NCBI GenBank assembly: GCA_037447655.1
Contig: JBBHKE010002423.1
Location: 27,501 to 91,500 of the forward strand
DNA length: 64,000 nt
Direction of reading: 5' to 3'
Source: Zygnema cylindricum
Taxonomy: Eukaryota; Streptophyta; Zygnematophyceae; Zygnematales; Zygnemataceae
Each line of letters opens with the position of its first letter. Position 1 is the stretch's first letter. This document shows positions 1-10,619 of the stretch, in pieces. The notes beneath the pieces are model-generated. The model made no database searches and was not told the DNA's origin. It saw only the letters and a program-made list of their open reading frames with translations. The translations under genes and the position numbers were made by a program.

Positions 1-670
1 GGGAGGGGGGGAGGGGGAGGGCGAGGGGGAGGGGGAGGGCAAGGAGAGCGTGGGTGAGAGGGAGAGAGGGAGAGGGAGGGGTATGGGGAGGGGGGGGGAA
101 GGGGGAGGGGGAGGTGGAGGGAGGGAGGGAGGGTGGATGGAGGGAGGGAGCTTGGGAGAGAGGGAGGGGGAGGGGGGGGGGAGGGGGAGGGCGAGGGGGA
201 GGGGGAGGGGAAGGAGAGCGAGGGTGAGAGGGAGAGGGAGGGAGAGGGAGGGGTATGGGGAGGGGTATGGGGAGGGGGAGGGGGAAGGGGAGGGGGAGGG
301 GGAAGGGGAGGGGGAGGGGGAGGGGGAGGGGGAGGGGGAGGGGGAGGGGGAGGGGGAGGGGGAGGGGGAGGGGGAGGGGGAGGGGGAGGGGGAGGGGGAG
401 GGGGAGGGGGAGGGGGAGGGGGAGGGGGAGGGGGAGGGGGAGGGGGGAGGGGGAGGGGGAGGGGGAAGGGGAGGGGGAGGGGGAGGGCGAGGGGGAGGGG
501 GAGGGCGAGGGGGAGGGGGAGGGGAGTGGGAGGGGAAGGGGGAGGGGGAGGTGGAGGGGGAGGGGGAGGGGGAGGGGGAGGGGGAGGGAGAGGGGGAGGT
601 GGAGGGAGAGGGAAAGGGGGAGGGAGGGGGAGGGGGAGGGAGAGGCAGAGAGAGAGGGAGAGGGAGAGGG
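1..670. repeat. GGGGGA-type purine simple-repeat array
   Basis: Almost unbroken runs of GGGGGA, with GAGGGC, GGTATG and GGTGGA variants, fill the left edge of the window and stop abruptly near 670. The long open frames here encode only Gly/Glu/Arg repeats, in all three forward frames at once, which is what a hexamer array gives and not a gene. The strand is strongly G-rich and could fold into G-quadruplexes. It is not the plant telomere repeat TTTAGGG. The array touches the window edge, so its full length is unknown. Confidence 0.9.
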
Positions 671-1454
671 AAATTCTTTGGGAGATTGTTATATTTGACT
701 GATTAAAGATAACAGCTGCTGTTTAAGTCAAAAGGATTTTACTTTGATTAATTTGACTGTAAGGACTTGAAAATGCTTTGTAAAAATGATAGATATCATA
801 GTGCTTTGTATTGAACTGCAATTGTCGGTCAATTATCAATATTGTTGATTGTTTTGCCATATGTAATAAGTCTAGAGCAGTAGAGTCTGAGCAACATTCT
901 AATGATAAAGACGTGGTGCTATTTTTGTCTTTTTATACAGACAAGAAATGCTGAAGAATGCTTGTCTATAATGATAGGCAAAAATAAGCGCCAATCAACA
1001 AACGGCCATTAATAATACCTTTGCTATACAATTGTAGAGCCAGTAGGAAGGACATATTACAAAGCAAGTCCTGATCACCCTGACAACAGAATAACATTTT
1101 CCTTTTCAATACAAGACCTCTTAAACAAGTACAGTACTTCCTCGACTGGTTAAAAAAAGGGCGAAAAACAGTCCAACACCGTAGTAACAAACATATTTTG
1201 AACGTTATCGAACCGGCAGAGACAAAATACTGTAAGAAACTACAACATAACGATCCTCCTCTTATTGGGGTTTCAATAGGAATGAGCTCCACATGAGAAA
1301 AAACAAATTGGACATGGTTCAGTATACTGCAGAGACAAAACTTTACAGAACGTGGAATACATGAACATAATTTTTGTATTTCACAAAAAAACTCATATAA
1401 CCTCGAAAAGTCCATTCAAATTCCTTGAACATCGTCATCTTGCTTAAACTCCCG
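671..1454. other. Spacer and probable 3' UTR of the ABC gene
   Basis: AT-rich unique sequence between the purine array and the stop codon of the ABC transporter on the minus strand. The open frames here are short and show no family signature. The part nearest 1455 is the likely 3' untranslated region of that gene. I see no RNA gene or repeat. Confidence 0.5.
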
Positions 1455-4400
1455 TCACCGACGACTATTTGACGGTATTGCTCCTCCACCTTGGAGCTGT
1501 CTCCGCACAAGGGCAGCATAAACTCCTCCCTTCGACAAAAGCATCTCATGATTGCCCCTCTCTTCAATAACTCCCTCCACCACCACAGCCACGACATCGG
1601 CACTCTTAACAGTCGACAAGCGATGAGCAATTACCAACGTTGTTCTCCCAACCATTAAGCGATCCATGGCATCCTGTCAAGGGAGACACATTGAGGCCCT
1701 ATTAGTATCCTCACAGTATCTCAAGTATCGGAGCCGCCAACATCATGGTTGTGTTCTAAATTTGAAACGGTTCAGAAAGTTATCCGACCAACCAAATTCT
1801 CTTACACAAAGGATTTATATTTGAAGCCTAGTCTCTCCACTGTTCATCACAGGTTCATGTGGCTATTGTTCACACAATCTATGATCGTGTTAGATGTCAA
1901 TCTACAGTATTGCCGGTAAATTTCTCAAAGATCAGGTACTTCACAAACTGCTTCTTTTGTTTCAACAACTCACCCAATTCACCTTTCACAACCTTCACAT
2001 TAACTCGGTTCACAATACGAAGTTCCTGCCATGGGGATGTTAGTCTCTACAAGATTGGAATCTACCTTGCAACTTTGTCTTTATAAACTTAAAAAAAATG
2101 TACTCGCAACTGTCTCTAAATAACTAAGTCTCTACCTTGCAGCTCAGTCGCTACAAATTCAGACTCTACCTTGTGACCTAGTCTCAACAAAGTTAGCCTC
2201 TACAAACTTTAGTACCTACCTTGCAACTTAGTCTCTACCCGATGACCTAGTCTCTACAAAATTTGCATCTACAAACTTAGCCCTATAAACCATTCTCTCA
2301 CCTGTACAAGGTACTCGCTCTCTGCATCCAATGCTGAAGTGGCCTCATCAAGGAGCAACACCCTCGGGTCCATCAAAAGGGCACGAGCAATCGCAATTCT
2401 TTGTTTTTGTCCACCGGAAAGTCGTACTCCTCGTTCTCCTACATGTGTATCATACCTGCGAATTCCTCCTCCGGATCTATCAGCTTCCCACCAGTCTCTC
2501 ACCAGCGTTCCACCATTTTTCGATGGACATCCTCGAAAACATCCTCCATATTGACTTTTGCAATAACAGTATTGCAAAGGTTACGTTTGAAATCTGGTAG
2601 TTAACAATACCTCCGTTTTCTATTGCAACAACACAAAGGAACACTAATACTCCCCGTCTTTTGACTGCTGTACAATGACTAGAACACTTACAAAAGCTAA
2701 ATTCTCGATAAATTTCTTAAGCTATCAACTATAGGTTTTCAATTGTTACATCATAATGTTTACAAACACCTAGTTACGTACTTCGTAGTCCATGTAATTA
2801 GTGTGGACCGCAGTGATTTTACATCCTATCTGTTGAAAACGTACACACAGTTTATTGTATAAACCACAGTCATTAAAACGAATTAAAAAACAAAAAACAA
2901 AAAAATGAGAAACCATACACACAAAAATAACATGCATCTACACAGGCCCCTATTTTTTCTGCCACATTAAGTTTGCAAAATATGATATTTCCTGATATTT
3001 TCCCAATCCCATTGTCAGCCCATCCATAATAATAGTAAAATGTTTACTGAATCCTTACACACAGTAAGAAATCTTTGATTTCCTCCTACTTTCAAACACT
3101 CGAGAAGCGAAATTTGCTCTCACCCATTGGAAAATTTGGAAATAAACTCATCGGCATTGGCCATACGGGCTACTTTTTCGATTTCTTCCCGAGTTGCCGC
3201 CTCACGAATGCCATAGGCGATGTTGTCAGCGATACTTTGATTAAAAAGTGTTGGTTCTTGACTCACAATACTCATCTGCTCAATTAAGGGTAAAATACAC
3301 AAGTTTTCCCAAGATATTACCATATTTTCTTCCTAAATGGCAGCCATGTTTTATGCCCCTAACTGTTATTTCTTGCCAAGATATTAATAGTGTTTTCTTT
3401 CAAAAGTTTTAACTGTATTTGACGCAAAAGTGAACTATATCACCCTTTTCTAAACATACATTTCACTTGAGAGTCTCAATCACAGTTTTTTGAAAGTTTT
3501 CATCGATAGGCAAGTTATGTCAGGCGCTTCTGGTTATGCTGATTTTCTGAAGGAAAAAAACATCCATGATATGAACTTCCTTTTGAGGAAGTTCATATCA
3601 AATTGTTGATAAAGACACATCCAAACATTAACTCTCTCGACATAAATCTAGGAATTTGTAAACATGAAAGAAATAATAACAAAGAGATTCTCACCATAGA
3701 ATGTAGGTACTTGTTGTCGATTTCCGGGATAGGAACACCACCAAAATAAATGGTTCCTCTTTGGGGATCGTATAGACGCTTAAAAAGACTGGCGATAGTG
3801 CTCTAAAAAACAGAAAGAAACCAAACCAAAAAGGTTTCCTTAACAGAAAATTAAAAGAGAATTATCCACAACAAGCCTACCATGGGTGTACCTCAACTAG
3901 CTTAGCTAAGAAGTTATTACTTAAATTTACATACAATAGTGTGGTCTAAACTACCACTGCAAATAAAATTATCCCTTTCGTCATTTAGTACAACCTATAA
4001 TTTGCTCTGCAGCCGGATTACATAACTACACCGTGAATAATTATCAGCATTAGCTTCTGTCCCGGTTTTGTTTACCCTCTGAACACAAAATAATGTTATT
4101 AATACTAATTATTTTTTACTTAAAGCTTAGTTCTTTTGCGATTCACAATCGTCCATGTCATCTGAACCGGAAATGTAACATTTAGCACTCGATCAGTCCC
4201 AATAAGAAGTGATTTCTTAATGCTAATCGCAAATAGCACTAAAGAGCTAAACCCTCTCTCTTATTTAGAAGACCAGTCATTGAAGAGGGAGAGGGAGAGG
4301 CTGACAGAGAAAGAAAAACAGAAAATGTACCTTTCCACCTCCACTGGGCCCAACCAAGGCGACTCTTGAACCAGGTGTCAGTTTCAAATTGATTCCCTGC

Positions 4401-7400
4401 CCAGAAAGAAATTGGGACCAGCAACAGAAACGAATGTATTTCATCAGTGACAAAGTTCTCTGTTCTGTGTGAAAATACATGACAAAAAAAAGGCATTCCT
4501 ATTCAAAAGAAACTATGGTTTTGAATAGCATTAGGTGTTTACACTTACTTTTAATACCCAATGTTCGGGACGGGAAGGATAGGCAAACCACACATTATCC
4601 AATACAATCCCAGGTCCATTACTCTCCCTGCAACAAATCAATCCACACTAAATTGGTTCGAGCCAAAAAAAATGCCTCTATTAGCTGCGCTTTTCCTCTA
4701 CCGTAAATAATATCGACCATACCTTGTGCCAAGCGACTCTTTCTTGATGTCTTACAATAATTCACTGTGAACCACAGCCATTGCAAAAAAAAAAAAAAAA
4801 ACTGGAGAGAAACCACATAGGCCCTTGTCCATATAATCAAACGGTGTGACCATACTTTTCTCTCATTCCTAGTGGAAGCCTGTCTATACCGACTATAATG
4901 ACCAGTGTACCTGACATTCCCAGCGATTTAATTACCTTCTAATCCATAACTTTATACCACCACCCAGGAAAGCAAAACTAAATGCAAGCTACTTTACGAT
5001 ACAACAACGAATATAATGAACCCTACAATTTGAAATTCAAGCTAGAACAGTACTAGAACAGCATTAAGTTGATGTAGACTTAGAAAGCCAAAACGGTGCG
5101 GAACTGAAATGCATAGAAACGCAAAATGGACCTTCACTGAGACTGCAAATGAACCGTAATTCAATTTTACTCACAAGGGAGGTGTTTTATCTCCTGCTGG
5201 AGGCATTTCCGAAACTCGATCTAAAAGTTGAAAAACTCGTCTACTCGCCCCCACGGCTTTCATGACCGTAGCATACAAACCCGATAAAGTTCCAAAAGAA
5301 AATCCCACTGTCCAAATCGAGAAAAATAAAATAAAAACAACATCAGTTTAGTACGGCTGACAGTAACTCCATCAACAGTATAAATAGTAGATTTCCACTA
5401 CACTAACAATCCCTCAATTAAAAAACCCATACTCGGAGGAATGAAGATATTTCAAAAATGCAAAACCCAAGGAGATTTGAGGTATCAATTGCAAGAACAT
5501 TAATTAATGGCATTTCAAAAACTAAAAACACCCTGATATCTTATTGATCCACATGTGAAAACGCATCAACTTTCCATTGTTTTATTTTTGAAGTTAATGT
5601 GTCAGTTCGCTTTACTTCGACTCACTTTTAAACTCAATTTTTTTCTTTCCGTTTAAAGCCAATGCACGGACATCAATTACAGCACGACCTAATCACCGTA
5701 ATTCACATTAAATGTGCACTTTTCCCTTCTCCCTTTCCCTCCCTTCTCCCTTTCCTTTCCCTCTCTCCCCTCTCCCTCTACCTCTTCCCTCCCTCTCCCT
5801 CTTCCCTCCCTCTCCCTCTCCCTCTTCCCTCTCTCTGTGTGCTAGAAGTATGAGCTTGGCGTACCTGTGACACTATAGAGGATGAAGGCTGAAAGAGTTC
5901 CAACCGTCATCTGACCGTTGATTGTCAGTATGGCCCCATAGACAACAACGGCTATGATGCAGAGAGAGGCGGACCCAAATACACCTCCACTGAATAGTCC
6001 AATCGCCAACTGCAAAAGAAAACATCCCTCAGGTAAGGCCACAGGGCCTCCTCTCCTCGACTTTTCAAAGATTCAATTTTTATTCAGTAAAAGTTAGTTA
6101 TATTTCCTTTCTGTTAAGAGCTATCATTTCTACTACATGTCGATAAATTAGGGCATGTAATGAGAAACCAGAATGGAAGATAATGGTTTCTCTTGGCCAG
6201 CCTTGGAATAAAACAGGCGTAAAAGTACAATTGAATGCTTAGAACAACTATATCCCCTTGAGATGCTTTATACTCTAGGAAGGAACATTTAAAACTGAAC
6301 ATTTATGGTGCGGATTCCCATCGATCTCAGACACAAACAGGATTCAAAATAACAAAACAACAACGACATGGAAATGGAAAAGCCCAATTTACCGCTTGCT
6401 GAATTCCTAGCTTCATACTGACGTCGACCTTCTCCCCATATCGATCACTCTCGGCCACTTCCTGTGCGAAAACTCTGACTGTTCGAACAGATCCAAGACA
6501 TTCCTGTCACATCAGACCCATCCTAAAGTCAACCGGACGAATGATATTAGGTTGTTTCACTACACTGTGGATCGCTATTAGCGTTAAAACATTAATTTGG
6601 TGTTGGCCCTAAACAATGCTAATAATAACAATTTGTTTTTTCCTTTTTTCCTTAACATTGATTTAGTACGCGGTTAGAAGATGAGCCTGAATTAATATTA
6701 ATAACACAAACAAACCCCACGATACAAAATTTCTTAACGCTAATAGCATTTCATGGTATACCGTGAAAGCCGACCTGCCTGTATAAAAACAGAGGCTATT
6801 TAGGTCTTGAGGCATTGAACCAAATCCTGGCATTATGAAATTACCAACAAACCTTACTTTATATTGAAGATATTGAATAACATTTAGTAATCTAGATGCT
6901 AATAACCGTGAACTCAGACATGCCTGGCCTTATTAACCTACAATCACATTTGAAAGTATTAATCTCCATGCAACGAAGTGAATCATTGCAGCATCGAATC
7001 AAATCTAGTATCTAGTTTTGATTTAGCAAAAGACTGAGGGTAGAGTAATTGATCACTCGTCAGGCTCACAATCTGAAAGGTGTAGGCTTGAACCCTATCC
7101 CTGCCATTCACTCATTAAGAAGTGGTCACTGTCCCTAGTATGCACCTTCGTAGCTACTCGTGCAAAAGTTGATTCTTTCCCATCCACAGACACACTTGAG
7201 GCCAGAGGATGATACAAATGTTTAACGAGATTTTGCATTCATCACACTAGATATTCACATTCAAAAAAGAATATGTGTTTATGAGACGTTGCCAGAAAAC
7301 AAAAAAGTATGTGTTTATTACATATTGCCAGAAAACATACTTCTGCAACAGAAGCAGCAGCAGCCGACGCCGTTTGAGTCTTTTCTGACAATTTTCGCAA

Positions 7401-8078
7401 GTAAAGACCGAAATAACGGATACCCACAGATACTGGAGGAAGAACTACAAGAGTCAAAACTGGGGCACATAGGAACAAGAAAAGAGATTGAAAGGTCAGA
7501 TATGTTGCAATTCAGAATCTGTTACACAGTAAGACAAGAGACAGAACACCCTGCAATGCTTTACAAAAGCAGAAAAACATAAAAAAATAAAAAACAAGGA
7601 TACCGAATTAGGTTGAAAAATCTTACGTGTTAGACGCCATGAGGTAAAAAACATGTAAGCGAGAGCTAGAGTACCAGTAGCAGCACTTCTTAGGGCCTCC
7701 GACAGATTGATAGTTGCCGCATTTTTTATAATCTGTGTATCCTCTGAAAGGCGATTGAGAAGATCACCCGTTCTCGTGACATCGAAAAAAGCTATTTCCT
7801 GAAACAGGAAACAAACAGGTTTCTTCTAGAAAGTCAAAATTGAAGTAGCCAGGAAAAGTTAAAAGAACGTGAAAGGCAAAATTGGCAACAATGGTTTTCC
7901 TAATAAACATGAAAAGTGAGATATGGAAAAAAACGTGTCGACGATCCTCGTGGATCAAATACGGAATACGTATATCACCTGAGTAATTAACGTAGTAAAG
8001 AGTTGCTTCCGAAGTCTTGCCACAACTTTCTCGCTCGCAGCAGTAAAGAGAAACGACCGCAATGAAGATGCCACTGCT
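1455..8078 (-). CDS. ABCB27: ABCB half-transporter (TAP/ABCB27 type), 12 main exons
   Basis: A half-size ABC exporter that would dimerise and pump a substrate across a membrane; the closest plant relatives I recognise are ABCB27/ALS1-type proteins, placed at the vacuole membrane in Arabidopsis. Exons in gene order (minus): 8078-7979, 7798-7627, 7459-7341, 6503-6393, 6009-5865, 5307-5175, 4627-4549, 4396-4331, 3802-3695, 3275-3124, 2455-2302, 1673-1455. They total about 519 codons and all joins keep phase. The first five exons give the transmembrane half, including [20 protein letters not shown] and QIIKNAAT. The rest give a complete ATPase domain: Walker A GPSGGGKS split over two exons, Q-loop SIVSQEP, signature LSGGQKQR, Walker [13 protein letters not shown] and H-loop IAHRLSTV. 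The family is about 640 residues, so about 120 N-terminal residues must lie upstream (see 18666-19750). Intron 4549-5175 is ordinary; intron 5307-5865 carries a pyrimidine tract. Confidence 0.9.
4029..4238. mobile_element. Degenerate MITE in ABC intron
   Basis: The left end reads TACACCGTGAATAATTATCA and the right end has TAATGCTAATCGCAAATAG, a decayed version of the CACCGCGAATCG MITE family found throughout the window. It lies wholly inside the intron between exons 4331-4396 and 3695-3802 of the ABC gene. Ends are approximate. Confidence 0.45.
5728..5836. repeat. CCCTCT-type pyrimidine tract in ABC intron
   Basis: About 110 bases of TCCCTT/CCCTCT repeats on the plus strand, hence purine-rich on the coding (minus) strand. 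It sits in the intron just 3' of exon 6009-5865, a few tens of bases past the splice donor. A related purine tract occurs at 18480-18640 in the same transcript. Confidence 0.8.
6563..6756. mobile_element. Degenerate MITE in ABC intron
   Basis: Begins TACACTGTGGATCGCTATTA and ends with AACGCTAATAGCATTTCATGG, matching the inverted ends of the CACCGCGAATCG family with several changes. It lies inside the intron between exons 7459-7341 and 6503-6393. About 195 bp, the size of the short subfamily. Confidence 0.5.
7030..7215 (+). mobile_element. Possible tRNA-derived SINE
   Basis: The stretch contains a tRNA-like layout: a box-A-like segment around 7041-7056 and, about 30 bases later, a box-B-like GGCTTGAACCC at 7085-7095 (consensus GGTTCGANTCC). 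An unrelated body follows. It lies in an ABC gene intron. I could not delimit a target-site duplication or an A-rich tail, so this is a weak call. Confidence 0.3.
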
Positions 8079-8221
8079 CTGTGCATATACACAAAAAATC
8101 AAATGGGTATTAGAATGAAACAGACACAGCATAAAAATGTCAATAAAATGGTCTGCGAGGACGTATAAGTATAGAAACAAGAAAGGAATAATGAGAAACG
8201 AACAATAACAACGGTATCATG

Positions 8222-8292
8222 CATGACACAAAAAGGTAAATCCGCCAAAGGAATATGTGATGAGGGAGTCACCAGACTGACCGCTGTCTCTA
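8222..8292 (-). pseudogene. Candidate decayed exon for the first membrane helices of the ABC gene
   Basis: Read on the minus strand, this stretch can encode TAVSLVTPSSHIPL, which lines up with the family segment that follows the N-terminal tail and begins the first transmembrane region. Just after it, the expected FGG-type residues appear only in a neighbouring frame (SFGGFT), as if one base were missing in the T run near 8241. No convincing donor follows, and the next roughly 40 expected residues are not found before the good exon at 8078. It may be a decayed exon or a chance match. Confidence 0.25.
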
Positions 8293-8351
8293 GAACAATT
8301 GTTTTCAATGAAAGAAGTTCAAGTTCTTTAGGAGATATTAGCTGACAACTA

Positions 8352-8794
8352 CACCGCGAATCGTAATTAGAGTAAATTACTCTAATTCGGTCGCTCGAAA
8401 TTTCGACTCTATCACATCAAATAGAGTAAATGATTCTATTTTTTTCATTATGCTATTTAAGGTAAGGTTTAATTAGCGTTTTTAATTCTAATATATGTTC
8501 GTTTTTAATAGTGTGGAATACGGACGACGTCCGACCGTGCAAAATTGTACTTTTATAAGTAAAAAAGTACAAATAATGATTTAATACAGGCCATTATCAT
8601 GTAACTGCGTTTTAACAAACCGCGTAGTGCAAACGTCATAGTGACGATAAACTGTACCCTTTGTCAGATTCTGTATGAATACCTTATTTACAGTAGATGA
8701 TATTAGCTTGCCAAATTAGAGTACACCGCATAAATTAGAGTAAATTCCTTTTTGAAACAGTTCTATCACATAAATTAGAGTAAATTACTCTAAT
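8352..8794. mobile_element. CACCGCGAATCG MITE (long type), cut by the gap
   Basis: A left inverted end CACCGCGAATCGTAATTAG follows a TA at 8350-8351. Inside are the long-subfamily landmarks, including the motif GGACGACGTCC at 8522-8532. The right end is lost at the run of ten N bases (8795-8804), just where TAGAGTAAATTACTCTAAT implies the terminal stem was being approached. Related to the complete copies at 29191-29805 and 30124-30622. Confidence 0.75.
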
Positions 8795-8866
8795 NNNNNN
8801 NNNNCCCCCCCCCCCCCCCCCCCCCCCCGGGGGGCGGGGGGGAGGGGGGGGGGGGGGGGGGGGGGG
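8795..8866. other. Assembly gap followed by poly-C/poly-G run
   Basis: Ten N bases are followed by about 24 C and then about 38 mostly G bases. The join of a homopolymer C run to a G run next to a gap looks like a sequencing or assembly artefact and should not be read as biology. The distance across this point is unknown. Confidence 0.8.
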
Positions 8867-9046
8867 TAGGTATATATCCATACGATTTTACATACTTGAA
8901 CAGTACGAACGCCCATTTTTTGCGATATATATCGCGATGATTTATGTTGGTCCCGATACGATATATTGAGGTATCTGCTCGATCGATATTCGATATATCA
9001 AATATCGAAATTATCGCGATATGAATTTACCCAATACCCAACACTA
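8867..9046. mobile_element. Right end of a hAT-like element
   Basis: The sequence carries many ATATCG/CGATAT words and ends CCAATACCCAACACTA, the mirror of the TAGTGTTG ends seen at 22950 and 63573. The left end is lost in the gap. No transposase frame is present, so it would be a non-autonomous or truncated copy. Confidence 0.4.
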
Positions 9047-9289
9047 GTGAGAGCGCATGTTGGCATTTAAGTGTTTACTTTATTTTGTTTTCCTGTGCGC
9101 ATTTTACTTTTTTCGTGAATGTAAATCAATGTGAAGTACGTTGTCGATGTAAGAATGTTGATTCGTAAATAGCGTGGCTTCATTTGGTCGCGCGTGACGA
9201 CGCGCTTTTTTGTCATTTAGTTTCATCGATATTTTTAGGCAGATACACTTTCTTATCTTGTACGAAGTTTATTTCATTTCGTGCGAGTT

Positions 9290-9737
9290 AATTTATACCA
9301 TAGTTCAAATGTAAGTGTTTTTATGGTAGGCCTTTGGTCGGCGCCTTTATCGTAAGTTGTGTTATGGGCTTTTCATGTGGTCTTTTTAGATCGCTACTTT
9401 GATCAGCGACCGTCCGATCGTCCGAATCTGACGGTGTAAAAAAAAAATTTGGTCAGAATGTTTTAATTGGTCCAATTTTTTTTCTGAATATTTTAATTGG
9501 TCCGAATAGGTCCGAATATAATATGGGTCTTAAGGTGATATTGTATGTTTTACATACAATAGGCATATTGTATAGGCCTACTTTCACCTACTTTTAACCT
9601 ATGATTTTATACATATGACGTCGTCTTTTTATTTGTGTCCAAGTTCAACGTAATGGTTTGCGATTAGATTCCATTTTTGCGGCTAAATTTAATGTCAGTA
9701 TGTGCTCTCACATTGGAGCTCACGCGAAGTAAGAAAC
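9290..9737. repeat. Dispersed repeat, inverted copy at 63100-63570
   Basis: Shares long stretches with the reverse complement of 63100-63570, for example GTTGTGTTATGGGCTTTTCA at 9356-9375 and TACTTTCACCTACTTTT near 9578-9594. In the other copy the repeat runs from a MITE end to a hAT-type end, so the unit is probably a mobile-element relic. No protein is visible. Confidence 0.6.
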
Positions 9738-9739
9738 TA

Positions 9740-10275
9740 CACCGCGAATCGTTATTATTGTCAAAATCACTTATTTGGGTTCTTAAAATTTTGATTTTTC
9801 CTCAAATAGGATACATGATTTTATTTTTTCTTTGACGCTAATTAATGTACCATACAATATAGCGTAAATAACGAAATTACAATAAGATATAAATAGTGTA
9901 GTGTACGGTCGATTTCATCCCATACATAAATGTACCTTTTCAAGTGAAAAAATTACAATAGTTGAATTAAATCAGATGCTCACGCATAGGAACGTGCGCT
10001 TGAAAAACCGAATTATTTTGACACGTAAATTAGCCTGAGATTTACGGATGTTTAAATTTCACGACGGCGTAAGATTTCTTATTTTTTGGTACTGATACAT
10101 ATATTAATTTATATAATCGTACGGCAAATATTCAATTTTTGCAGTTCCCAAATTAGCATAATGGCGAAATAAGAATACACCTTTTTTTTTAATTTCAAAT
10201 TTTTAATTAGCATCAGTTACGGTAAATTTTCTTCAACAATATTGAAACTTTGACACAAATAACGATTCACGATGC
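9740..10275. mobile_element. CACCGCGAATCG MITE, right end eroded
   Basis: The left end reads TACACCGCGAATCGTTATTA; near 10259 the expected mirror ATAACGATTCAC appears, followed by imperfect bases. About 535 bp long. It lies in the large intron of the ABC gene. The right boundary is uncertain. Confidence 0.5.
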
Positions 10276-10619
10276 ACTTGCGCGCAACCATTTTATTTAC
10301 ATGTGGTTGTCGCAATTTTGTAACCGTAAACCTGCGCCGACCGTGTGAATTATTATTTTTTTATGAAGGTCGACTTTCGCAAGCGCGACACTTTTTTAAC
10401 CGTCGTTACAATATTTTGCCAGTCAAATTTGTTGGACGAATTAACCGTCAAATCTTAATTGAAAGGGACGTAGCTTGTACTAATCTGTACTTCAAATGTG
10501 ATTTTTTTTACAACTACCTGCGCGCAGCAAAAATTGTCTTTGCGATTAGCAATTTCTTAAATTATACTCGGGGAATATACCACGTAAGCAGTTTACACCT
10601 GCTGTAAGACGTCAGAGTG

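Noticed and set aside
50-706. Long open frames encoding Gly/Glu/Arg repeats
   Set aside because: All three forward frames are open because the DNA is a hexamer repeat; there is no codon bias or non-repeat domain.
3275-3278. Alternative acceptor adding a Gln before MSIVSQEP in the ABC gene
   Set aside because: The chosen acceptor keeps the family spacing between LHSM and the Q-loop; the other adds one residue.
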